Of a stretch of DNA of 64,000 nucleotides, positions 34,664 through 42,376 are shown piece by piece. How positions within the stretch are numbered: the first letter of the stretch is position 1; the number at the start of each line of letters is the position of its first letter. The notes below the pieces were generated by a model. That model made no database searches, had not been told where the DNA came from, and saw only the letters and a list, made by a program, of their open reading frames with translations. Location of the stretch: the NCBI GenBank assembly GCA_965249765.1, contig CBDFMR010000005.1:992001-1056000 (forward strand). The letters are read 5' to 3'. Source of the DNA: CBDFMR01 sp965249765. Its GTDB lineage: Bacteria > Bacteroidota > Bacteroidia > Chitinophagales > Saprospiraceae. A program made the position numbers and the translations under genes.

Positions 34664-35698
34664 CTATAGCCTAGAGGGTTCAACAAATGTTCCTTCCTCT
34701 TTGGGGATAGGATTGACCCAGACATGACCATCGATAATTTTTGTATTATATGTTTTTATTTTTTCAGTAAACGGAGGGGGTGATTGACCATTCCCTGGAA
34801 GATATTGATAACCATGCCACGGACAAGTAATGCAACCATCTACTATTTTGCCTTCTCCTAGTGGTCCCATTTGATGCTTACATACATTATTAACCGCTGA
34901 TACTTTTCCGTCGTATTTAAAAACAGCAATGTTCTCTTCACCGATGAAGAATACCTGGGCACAGTTCTCTGAAATATCAGAAACTTCTCCCACGTTGTAG
35001 AAGCCATTTTCTTTCAATAACTTTTTGTCATGAGCCAACTGTCTGTTTTCTCTTATACCCGAGACAATATGTAGACCTACGACGGTAAAAAACCCTAGTA
35101 GAAGTACGATCCAATAAATACTGTGACTCTCGTACTGTAGAGCACCTGTCGCAACGTGCATAATGATCAGTCCATAGGCGACGTAAACTCCCATGTGTAG
35201 TGACTTCCAGATTTTAGGACCAAGATTCTTTAACCAGAAATCATGACTTGTTATGCCCATAAAAAAGAGTATAATCAGCGCGAAAAACCCCAATGTCTGG
35301 AAAGGAAAATCACTGATCGACCTATAATTTTGATTAGAGGTGAAGATGCTCAGTAGGGGGTTTGTATCCCCCAAGGTGTGAAACTGTACAATGCAAAAGA
35401 TAGCATGAATCAATGAGATCAAAAACATGGAAACCCCCAGATGCCTGCGGTTGTAAAGAAGTGGTAGAAAACGATTATCTAATCTCGCTAAAGGTCCTAT
35501 CATGAGAATAATATGAAGGAGAAAAAAGGAAGTTAGTGCCGTCACCCTTATTATTATTGTCTCAATGGTAATATTCGGGTATAGTAAAAACTGAAGAACT
35601 ATAGTAGAAGCAATGAAAATTAAAATACCTAGCCATAATAATAGGTCGTATCTTTTCTTCTGCTTATTCCAAATGACAGATAAATATTTTACTCCCAT
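34664..35698 (-). CDS. Ferric-reductase-like membrane protein with C-terminal Rieske domain
   Basis: 344 residues. Residues 18-215 hold six or so membrane helices of the ferric-reductase/YedZ type. Candidate haem ligands are His86 and His98 on one helix and His168 and His181 on another. Residues about 232-330 form a Rieske domain with Cys273-His275 (CKHQMGPLGEG) and Cys292-His295 (CPWHGYQYLPG). Usual ferric reductases end in FAD/NAD domains; here the Rieske centre replaces them. It should pass electrons through b-type haem across the membrane, direction unknown. Two tiny membrane-protein genes precede it. Confidence 0.87.
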   Translation of the reverse strand: MGVKYLSVIWNKQKKRYDLLLWLGILIFIASTIVLQFLLYPNITIETIIIRVTALTSFFLLHIILMIGPLARLDNRFLPLLYNRRHLGVSMFLISLIHAIFCIVQFHTLGDTNPLLSIFTSNQNYRSISDFPFQTLGFFALIILFFMGITSHDFWLKNLGPKIWKSLHMGVYVAYGLIIMHVATGALQYESHSIYWIVLLLGFFTVVGLHIVSGIRENRQLAHDKKLLKENGFYNVGEVSDISENCAQVFFIGEENIAVFKYDGKVSAVNNVCKHQMGPLGEGKIVDGCITCPWHGYQYLPGNGQSPPPFTEKIKTYNTKIIDGHVWVNPIPKEEGTFVEPSRL

Positions 35699-35700
35699 GT

Positions 35701-35790
35701 TTAATTGACAAGTATTATTAAAAATATTGATAAAAAAATGGAAATAACTATCCAGATCGTTAGATGATATCTTCTATGTGATACTTTCAT
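35701..35790 (-). CDS. 29-residue single-span membrane protein in the Rieske cluster
   Basis: ATG at 35788-35790, TAA at 35701-35703, just 2 bp before the ATG of the ferric-reductase-like gene. The product is a basic head (MKVSHRRYHLT) plus one hydrophobic helix (IWIVISIFLSIFLIILV). The tight packing between two genes and the basic-in topology support a real gene. Small proteins of this kind can be subunits or assembly factors of membrane oxidoreductases. I cannot name a family with certainty. Confidence 0.6.
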   Translation of the reverse strand: MKVSHRRYHLTIWIVISIFLSIFLIILVN

Positions 35791-35792
35791 AA

Positions 35793-35984
35793 TTATTTAT
35801 TTTTTATCCATTTTATCAGAAACATTGGCCAGAACATTAATAGTCCCGGAAAGACGAGAAATTTAAATAAAATGCTACTTTCCTTCGTTCCTTCATCAAC
35901 CACATATAATCCTTTCCACAAGAAAGCTAAAGTGAAAATGAATCCTATTAAGACATATACCCCAATAATATTAATTAGTAACAC
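35793..35984 (-). CDS. Small two-helix membrane protein in the Rieske cluster
   Basis: 63 residues from a GTG start at 35982-35984 (no ATG in frame). Two hydrophobic segments: IIGVYVLIGFIFTLAFLWKGL (about 5-25) and FKFLVFPGLLMFWPMFLIKWI (about 40-60), joined by the polar VVDEGTKESS. Not recognised. It lies 2 bp from the 29-residue gene and 9 bp from the antiporter gene, so all are likely on one transcript. Possible small subunit of the membrane redox protein or of the transporter. Confidence 0.65.
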   Translation of the reverse strand: MLLINIIGVYVLIGFIFTLAFLWKGLYVVDEGTKESSILFKFLVFPGLLMFWPMFLIKWIKNK

Positions 35985-35993
35985 ATCATATAT

Positions 35994-37232
35994 TTAGTTA
36001 ATTAATCTACTTACTAATTTACCAATGCTCAATCCTTGACAAATAATAGTAAAAATAACCACGATAAAACAAATCAATAGAATCTCACTTCCATATTGTT
36101 CTTGAGTCAGGCTAAGTGCAAGCGCTAAAGAAATTCCTCCACGCAATCCTCCCCATGTAAGAATAGTACATGTTGTCCAGAAACTATGATCCTTATAGTT
36201 TAATAAAGAATAAGATAAAATAACCGCTATTGCACGAGAAATGATTACAATAACGATGGCAATGATACCAAGTATTACGATATTAATATCAAAGACTACT
36301 AGGTGGACACTCAGGCCGATAAATACAAACAAAACTGTGTTTAGGCTCTCGTCCAGCACCTCCCATATCTCTGTTGTAATGTGTTTTGAGGAAGTGTCAA
36401 ATGAATCGCTATGAAGACTATTTCCGATTAAAAGCCCGGCAACGACTGTTGCCAATGGTCCGGATGTTCCTAAGGAATGAGCCAAGGCATATCCTCCAAG
36501 TACGGTCGCTAAGGAAATGATGGCCACGAGCTTGCCGTTAGGCACAACGGATTTCATGAGCTGGGAAGCCGCCCATCCCAAAATAAGCCCAAAGACAACG
36601 CCACCTACGGCTTCTTCGAGAAATATAATGCCTATCTCTTTACTGAGCATTCCGACGTCGTGAGTCATGGTCGTAGTAAGTAACAATATGCTGGTAAATA
36701 CAACTACACCTATGCCGTCATTGAATAGGGATTCACCTTCAATTTTCAACTCAAGTGATTTGTTGACATTGGCCTTCTTGAGGATAGAAATAACAGCGAT
36801 GGGATCAGTAGGCGATATAAGCGCTCCAAACAGCAATGCGTATATAAAAGGAAGTTGTAAACCCAGAAGAGGCGCAATTAGGTATAGCAAGGCTCCTACT
36901 AAAAATGTAGATATGAGTACACCTACAGTTGCGAAGAGAAGTATCGACCACTTTTCCTTGGCAAGGTCTCGAATATTTATGTGAATGGCACCAGCAAAAA
37001 GAAGAACACTTAGAATAACATCTAATAATAGAGTTTTAAAATCTGCAGCAATTACGATATCGCAAAAGATCTGATACAGACTAGGAAAAATAGGTTTCAT
37101 CAATATGATTCCCATCGCGAGGATGAGGGATAATATCATTGTTCCTATGGTTCCGGGAAGCTTCACCCAACGATAGTTAATTACGCTGAGAAGAGTCGCA
37201 ATTAGGAATGCTATGGAAAAAGCTTGAAACAT
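35994..37232 (-). CDS. Na+/H+ (or K+/H+) antiporter, CPA1/NhaP type
   Basis: 412 residues with 11-12 hydrophobic segments. The CPA1 transport core is visible as ALLFGALISPTDPIAVISILKKANV (the unwound TDP helix) and EGESLFNDGIGVVVF with the ND pair that binds the cation, then TILTWGGLRGGISLALAL. There is no C-terminal regulatory domain. Ion preference between Na+ and K+ cannot be read. Its ATG directly abuts the stop of the K+-channel gene upstream. Confidence 0.92.
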   Translation of the reverse strand: MFQAFSIAFLIATLLSVINYRWVKLPGTIGTMILSLILAMGIILMKPIFPSLYQIFCDIVIAADFKTLLLDVILSVLLFAGAIHINIRDLAKEKWSILLFATVGVLISTFLVGALLYLIAPLLGLQLPFIYALLFGALISPTDPIAVISILKKANVNKSLELKIEGESLFNDGIGVVVFTSILLLTTTMTHDVGMLSKEIGIIFLEEAVGGVVFGLILGWAASQLMKSVVPNGKLVAIISLATVLGGYALAHSLGTSGPLATVVAGLLIGNSLHSDSFDTSSKHITTEIWEVLDESLNTVLFVFIGLSVHLVVFDINIVILGIIAIVIVIISRAIAVILSYSLLNYKDHSFWTTCTILTWGGLRGGISLALALSLTQEQYGSEILLICFIVVIFTIICQGLSIGKLVSRLIN

Positions 37233-37892
37233 CTATTTGTTCTTTGACATTTGATGATAATATTTACCCACGAATAATGCGATTCCTATTGTTAAATAGA
37301 ATTGTCCAATAAGACTTATCAGTACAGCCAAGGATTTAGTCATTCCTTTTAACGGAACAATATCACCATAACCAACAGTGACAAGACTTATAAACCCGAA
37401 ATAGTAAAAGTCGTAGTTGTCAAAGGTTGTACTTTTCAAGACAGATCCAGGATTGTAATATTCAATTAATTCAAACAATACCCCACCTATGAGACCTATC
37501 AGTATATAACCAGACATCGCCCCAAGAATTCCAGCTAAACTTATATTGGATTCATCTAGGAAATGACGTATTAAAACATATGCCAATAAGGAGAATAGTA
37601 AAAGAGAGGATATCATCCTGATCACCGTAATGAATGATTCTTTTCCTGAAAAAAATTCACACCAAACTGCTAACAGTGTCGCTGCACCAAAAATAATAAT
37701 CAGGACTTTAGGAATTCTTCTGTCAGCCATTATTAGACTCACGGAAATAATGAGAGTGTAAATTATCAATACTATAATACCTGGACTCAAGCCTGATATT
37801 GTGGATAGTAGAGGCGTAAGGATCAATGCTACCAGTACTGATAGCACAAGATGAAACCTATATCTTATTAAAGTATCCAATTGTCTAGGCAT
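37233..37892 (-). CDS. Potassium channel, two-pore-helix (Ion_trans_2) type
   Basis: About 219 residues from the ATG at 37890-37892, which overlaps the stop of the glutamate-synthase-like gene by 8 bp; a further ATG at 37904 and a TTG at 37910 are upstream. Four or five N-terminal hydrophobic segments are followed by a pore loop with the K+ selectivity filter TVGYGDIVP (near residue 185) and a final helix. No cytoplasmic RCK domain is fused. The predicted role is K+ flux across the inner membrane. It is transcribed tightly between a glutamate-synthase-type enzyme and a cation antiporter, which hints at ion or osmotic homeostasis. Confidence 0.88.
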   Translation of the reverse strand: MPRQLDTLIRYRFHLVLSVLVALILTPLLSTISGLSPGIIVLIIYTLIISVSLIMADRRIPKVLIIIFGAATLLAVWCEFFSGKESFITVIRMISSLLLFSLLAYVLIRHFLDESNISLAGILGAMSGYILIGLIGGVLFELIEYYNPGSVLKSTTFDNYDFYYFGFISLVTVGYGDIVPLKGMTKSLAVLISLIGQFYLTIGIALFVGKYYHQMSKNK

Positions 37893-39495
37893 TAATTCCC
37901 GCATATGCAATTCCTGTCAGCTTGAAGATGTCGAGATTGAATGTGCTGAGGTCATTCTTGTTAAACTTGCTTACATCATCATGACCACAGGCTCTCGCAA
38001 CTACCTTTATCAAATCATTAGAAGCAGAGAAGAAATTATATAGTTGCTGAGCTGATGATTCGATTATGAGCCTTCTTCTGAGGCCTTCTTTCTGAGTGGC
38101 TATACCGACAGGACAATTATTGCTATGACATGCTCTCATACCCAGACAACCTATGGCTTGCAAAGCAGAATTCGAAACAGCAATTGCATCTGCACCAAGC
38201 ATTAGCGCTTTGGAAAAATCGTCAGCAACTCGTAGACCACCGGTAATAATCAAAGTGACATCTTCTGCACTCGAGTTATCAAGATGCTTTCTAGCTCTGG
38301 CGAGTGCAGGAATCGTAGGAACATTAATATTATCACGCAATATTGTAGGCGCAGAACCTGTTCCTCCGCCACGACCATCAAGAATGATATAGTCGGCATC
38401 CACTTCCAGAGCAAAGTCGATGTCATCCTCTACATGACTTGCTGCTATTTTAAAGCCGACAGGAATACCTCTTGTCCTTTCCCTTACTTCCGCCGCTACC
38501 TCTTTAAAATCTGCTACTGTAAACAAATCGGGAAACGCGGCTGGCGATATGGCAGTTTCTCCTACCTTAAGTCCTCTGACTTTGGCTATTTCTTCAGTTA
38601 CCTTGTGCCCCGGAAGATGACCTCCAGTTCCAGTTTTAGCTCCCTGGCCTCCCTTGAAATGAAACGCTTGAGCTTTTACTACCTTTTCCCATGAAAATCC
38701 AAATTTTCCCGATGCCAGCTCATAAAAGTATCTTGAATTACTTTCTTGCTCTTCTGGAAGCATACCCCCTTCACCACTACATATACCTGTACCAGCCATT
38801 TCAGCACCTTTGGCCAGTGCGATTTTGGCCTCTCTTGATAAAGCCCCAAAACTCATGTCTGATACGAATACTGGCATTTTTAGATAAAGAGGTTTATTGG
38901 CTTTTTTGCCAATAACAACATCAGTAGCGACATCTTCATGATCCAACAATGGACGACTGGCTAACTGCGCTGGCAAGAACTGAATGTCTTCCCATTTTGG
39001 TAATATATTGCGATCGACACCCATCGCGGCAGAAGGACCATGATGACCAACATTCTTCAGTCCATTCTGAGCTAACTCATTTATGTATAAGGTGTAAGGT
39101 TCCGTACTCTCAGGGTGAGTATCTGCATATTGTCCAAGGTAGCCGTCCCTATCGAAGGGTTGAGGGTGGACTTCCAAATAGGAATTGATCTCGTCTTCAT
39201 CTACCCAAACCGCACCGTCAGAAGTTTCAGAATAGAACTTATGAAGCGCTTCATTATTATCATACTCGCTTACCCCAGTGTCGTATCGATAATCCCAGTC
39301 GTGAAGCCCACATATCAGATTGTGGCCCTCTATTCGCCCATCTGACAGCAAAGCGCCTCTGTGCAAGCACCTGCCATATAGGACTGAAACGTGGTCATCA
39401 TATTTAATGATAACTAAGTCGAGTCCGTTGATTTGAAAATGAGTCGGATTGCGATCTTCTAGCTCCGTAGTAAGACAAAGTTGCTTCTTCTTCAT
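37885..39495 (-). CDS. Rieske domain fused to FMN-binding glutamate-synthase domain
   Basis: 536 residues. The N-terminal Rieske domain (1-115) has Cys43-His45 (CLHRGALLSDG) and Cys62-His65 (CGLHDWDYRYD). From about 150 a GltS-type FMN barrel follows: MPVFVSDMSFGALSREAKIALAKGA, GICSGEGGMLPEE, GQGAKTGTGGHLPGHKV, ADYIILDGRGGGTGSAP. The [3Fe-4S] cysteines of glutamate synthase are present at 450, 456 and 461 (CLGMRACHSNNCP). The glutaminase domain is absent, as in archaeal-type GltB. Activity may be glutamate synthesis from free ammonia or another FMN redox step. First gene of the tight part of the Rieske run; msrB is 74 bp upstream. Confidence 0.88.
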   Translation of the reverse strand: MKKKQLCLTTELEDRNPTHFQINGLDLVIIKYDDHVSVLYGRCLHRGALLSDGRIEGHNLICGLHDWDYRYDTGVSEYDNNEALHKFYSETSDGAVWVDEDEINSYLEVHPQPFDRDGYLGQYADTHPESTEPYTLYINELAQNGLKNVGHHGPSAAMGVDRNILPKWEDIQFLPAQLASRPLLDHEDVATDVVIGKKANKPLYLKMPVFVSDMSFGALSREAKIALAKGAEMAGTGICSGEGGMLPEEQESNSRYFYELASGKFGFSWEKVVKAQAFHFKGGQGAKTGTGGHLPGHKVTEEIAKVRGLKVGETAISPAAFPDLFTVADFKEVAAEVRERTRGIPVGFKIAASHVEDDIDFALEVDADYIILDGRGGGTGSAPTILRDNINVPTIPALARARKHLDNSSAEDVTLIITGGLRVADDFSKALMLGADAIAVSNSALQAIGCLGMRACHSNNCPVGIATQKEGLRRRLIIESSAQQLYNFFSASNDLIKVVARACGHDDVSKFNKNDLSTFNLDIFKLTGIAYAGINA

Positions 39496-39569
39496 TCTTG
39501 AGATTTGTTGTTGGTCTAAGATAGTAATAATTGGCTTAAGCTACTTGGAAATAGCGAATCCATTAGAAC

Positions 39570-40055
39570 TTATTCATTATCTAGAGAAGCTTCTTCTTCA
39601 GAGAGGATACTATCGCTTGCTTTTTTCATCGAGACGGCATTGACACAATATCTCAATCCACTAGGCTCAGGTCCGTCAGGAAATATATGACCTAGGTGGG
39701 CATCGCAGGTATTACATACTGCCTCTATACGCCGCATTCCATGAGAAGCATCCATGTTGTAGGCAACAGCATTGTCCTTCACTGGTTGAGTAAACGATGG
39801 CCAGCCAGTACCGCTGTCAAATTTCACGCTTGCATCAAAAAGAAGCGTATCACAACATACACATGCATACAATCCAGGCTCGAATAAGCTGCACATCTCA
39901 GAACTAAAAGCTCGCTCCGTCTCCTTGAGTCTGGTAACGCGATACTCCTCATCGGTCAGTCGGGCCTTCCATTCATCCTCACTCATCGTTACTCTCTTAT
40001 CCGGAATAGGATTGCCCTTACTTGTGAATCTTATAATATCAGTCCATTTGAGCAT
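39570..40055 (-). CDS. msrB: Peptide-methionine (R)-S-oxide reductase
   Basis: Repairs oxidised methionine in proteins. 161 residues. Zinc-binding pairs Cys65/Cys68 (CVCC) and Cys114/Cys117 (CNTC) are intact; the catalytic Cys137 is in LRYCVNAVSMKK; GTGWPSFTQP and LGHIFPDGP are the family blocks. No signal peptide, so cytoplasmic. It lies between the broken redoxin gene and the Rieske cluster, in the same direction, adding to the redox theme. Confidence 0.95.
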   Translation of the reverse strand: MLKWTDIIRFTSKGNPIPDKRVTMSEDEWKARLTDEEYRVTRLKETERAFSSEMCSLFEPGLYACVCCDTLLFDASVKFDSGTGWPSFTQPVKDNAVAYNMDASHGMRRIEAVCNTCDAHLGHIFPDGPEPSGLRYCVNAVSMKKASDSILSEEEASLDNE

Positions 40056-40106
40056 AATCTGTCTTTATAGGTGAGTGAAATGGCGCGAATGTGATACCCG
40101 TTAAAG

Positions 40107-40673
40107 CTAAATATCATTAATCAATTCTATCCCTTCTTCTACGGGAATATGGAATTCGTTGTATACAACTGTGCCTTCACGATCCATGAAAATAAACCAG
40201 GGGGTCCCTCCTGTTCGATATTTAATCATGGTGTCGGAAATGCTTTTATTCCCAGAGTCTCCAGGATCGTGGCCAAAAGGTATGCTCAATTTATACTCCT
40301 TTTGAATTTCGAGCATCCTTTCGTAAGTATTGGCATAATGACCTTCAAATACGGTCTGTATTGCGAGGAAGGCTACTTCATCGTTGCCCTTAAATTATTC
40401 AACCAATTTCTGCAAAGTAGGCAGACCTCTACTATGACATCCGGGATACCATGCTTGAAAGCAGTACAATACTACGCCCTTGCCATTGTGATCTGATAGA
40501 TTTATAGGATCAGTGGATTCTCCATCTCCATTTACCCATTTTTTGACTGAGAGTTCCAGGGCAATTTGTCCCTTAATTCCATAACTATAGCTGGCCTCAT
40601 TCATAAGCGACTTATCTTCTATAGAAAATGACCCTAGAGTCAAAATTAAAAATGTAAAAATCACGTAATGCAT
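40107..40673 (-). pseudogene. Redoxin (TlpA-like) gene with an in-frame stop and a lost first cysteine
   Basis: One frame of 189 codons is interrupted by TAA at 40395-40397 (codon 93). The first part has a signal-like N-terminus (HYVIFTFLILTLGSFS) and the thioredoxin active-site strand VVLYCFQAWYPGCHSRG; the second continues in the same frame with NDEVAFLAIQTVFEGHYANTYE, KYRTGGTPWFIFMDREGTVVYNEF. From memory, relatives have a CPGC pair here, so Tyr76 stands where the first redox Cys is expected (a TGT to TAT change). Two lesions in one gene argue for real decay rather than a single read error. Confidence 0.75.
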
Positions 40674-40688
40674 TCTATCAAGTTACAA

Positions 40689-41558
40689 TTACTTGGTCAG
40701 ATCAATAAATACGCCTACAGAAAAAGAAGGAGCTGCAGCGACGATCTCTCCTCTGAAAGCGCCTGCCACGGATGCGGATATTCCCATTCTTTGCGTCAAG
40801 TAATAATTAGCTTCCAGGTCTATGCTGCCATATTCCGTGTTATTGGCAAAGATGCTGGTGCTGGTTATATTCTGGATATTCCCATTCTTTAGGGATTCGA
40901 CCACAAGTGATCGTCCTGTCAACCATAATTTTTGATTAAATAATCCTACTCCTATTTCAATTCCAAATCTAAGCTCATCCGAAAACCCTTCAGTACGATT
41001 ATTCATGCCGGCAAGAAAGCTGACGTACCCCGGTGTACTACTCGCCCATTTAAAACCCTTTCCCGCATGGGCTTGAATCAATTGATTAAACTCTCCGTCG
41101 CCTGTCTGTAAATTGCCAAATGTTCCCCCAGCCTCATTTCCAGTAGGTATACCCAAAGTAATACTTACAGCTACTGGGATAGCTGCTCCCTGTTTTGTAA
41201 GGCTGTATTTGATACCTAAGTCGATGTCACCTACAGAGTTCAATGACTCACCAGAAACTATGACTTCATTGGTAGTTTTAGATATAAGATTATTCATATA
41301 GTTTCTACCAAATAAATTTGCATTCAGGGTGGCAGTAAACCTATCTGTCAATCCATACTCGGCATAAAGGTATGTATTGAATATGCCTGTGGTTACATTG
41401 GGATCAAGCTGGCCAGAGTCCGTAAAATGCTGGTCAAAAACGGTCCACCATTCAGACATTTTGAAATAACCCGTATGCTTTTTAGGCGTCCATGGACCAC
41501 CCGCAAAAGCGACAGTCGATGAAACTAATAATAAGGTAACCAATAAATTTTTAAACAT
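40689..41558 (-). CDS. Outer-membrane channel-like protein of the DM13/redox gene run
   Basis: About 289 residues from the ATG of MFKNLLVTLLLVSSTVAFAGG, a good signal peptide; the frame is open 13 codons upstream. The mature part begins GPWTPKKHTGYFKMSEWW and is made of alternating strands with aromatic girdles (YLYAEYGLTDRFTATLNANL, DIDLGIKYSLTK, VAVSITLGIPTG). This looks like an outer-membrane barrel, close to transporter-type proteins whose role is not defined. It starts 19 bp after the DM13 lipoprotein stop, so the two are probably partners. Confidence 0.75.
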   Translation of the reverse strand: MFKNLLVTLLLVSSTVAFAGGPWTPKKHTGYFKMSEWWTVFDQHFTDSGQLDPNVTTGIFNTYLYAEYGLTDRFTATLNANLFGRNYMNNLISKTTNEVIVSGESLNSVGDIDLGIKYSLTKQGAAIPVAVSITLGIPTGNEAGGTFGNLQTGDGEFNQLIQAHAGKGFKWASSTPGYVSFLAGMNNRTEGFSDELRFGIEIGVGLFNQKLWLTGRSLVVESLKNGNIQNITSTSIFANNTEYGSIDLEANYYLTQRMGISASVAGAFRGEIVAAAPSFSVGVFIDLTK

Positions 41559-41577
41559 CACTTGCGTTGGATTTATT

Positions 41578-42249
41578 TTATTGAATTTCACCATCACCGA
41601 CTTTTACGTTGAAGGGTTTACAGAAATACAGAAGATGACTATAGTCATTGATGCCCACATCATCAATCATATAGGTATGTGATCCTGAGAAGGTGGTCAC
41701 CTTAGAAATCTCATAGGCTCCTACGATTGTATTTTTATTATTGGATAAATAAACATACAGACCAGGTAAGGCAGAGGAGGCTTTATAATTGTCAGCAAGA
41801 GTCAACAATAAGTTTCCATTGTCAGCGACCATCGTGAAATCACCTTCCAGCGTATATGTACTTGTCGTTGCTACTGTCCCTGATTTTTCTTCAGTAGACA
41901 CAGTTGTATTTTCTCCTACGATCACTTCCGTTTGATCAGTAAGCTGAGAGGTGCCATCTGAGTAAGTGACGGTCAAGGTGGAGGAGCCTTCCATTACACC
42001 AGTTGCCAGCCCGTCCTGGTCTATAGTGATAATAGATGGATTGGATGATGACCATTCAAAATCGATTTCCTCAATCATACCCACGTTGTTGAGATACATG
42101 GCTTCAAACTGAAACATGTCTCCGACGGCTATTGAGTCAGCCGAGGCGTTTATCCTGACAATAGGATCCACAAAATCATCTACAAAGTCATCGCCAATGC
42201 ACCCAACCAGAGCGATGGTCAACGACAGCATTACTATTAAAGTTTTCAT
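41578..42249 (-). CDS. Lipoprotein with bacterial Ig-like and DM13 domains
   Basis: 223 residues. Lipobox Cys17 (IALVGC). Residues about 35-115 form a BIG2-like domain (ADSIAVGDMFQFEAMYLN, then WSSSNPSIITIDQDGLATGV). Residues about 125-222 form a DM13 domain (GTVATTSTYTLEGDFTMV, LPGLYVYLSNN, GAYEISKVTTFSGSHTY, DDVGINDYSHLLYFCKPFNV) with its single conserved Cys near 208. DM13 has been proposed to act in electron transfer. First gene of the leftward redox run; a CRP/FNR-like dyad lies 54 bp upstream. Confidence 0.85.
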   Translation of the reverse strand: MKTLIVMLSLTIALVGCIGDDFVDDFVDPIVRINASADSIAVGDMFQFEAMYLNNVGMIEEIDFEWSSSNPSIITIDQDGLATGVMEGSSTLTVTYSDGTSQLTDQTEVIVGENTTVSTEEKSGTVATTSTYTLEGDFTMVADNGNLLLTLADNYKASSALPGLYVYLSNNKNTIVGAYEISKVTTFSGSHTYMIDDVGINDYSHLLYFCKPFNVKVGDGEIQ

Positions 42250-42302
42250 TCTTATACGTTTATTATCAGTAGTATGAGAAAAATCTCCGAGAGTTGCTTT
42301 TC

Positions 42303-42320
42303 ATTGTCACAAATGACAAT
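42303..42320 (-). promoter_or_regulatory. CRP/FNR-like dyad upstream of the DM13 gene
   Basis: ATTGTCA-CAAA-TGACAAT is a perfect 7+7 inverted repeat with a 4-bp spacer, the geometry of FNR/HcpR-type sites. It is centred about 62 bp before the ATG. No TAnnTTTG box is seen in between, which fits activator dependence. Regulator unknown; one Crp/Fnr protein is encoded at 27331. Confidence 0.55.
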
Positions 42321-42376
42321 ATATGTTTTGCTCAGGCTTCATAACAACAAGGGGGGTAGAATGTTTGGTATTAGTC

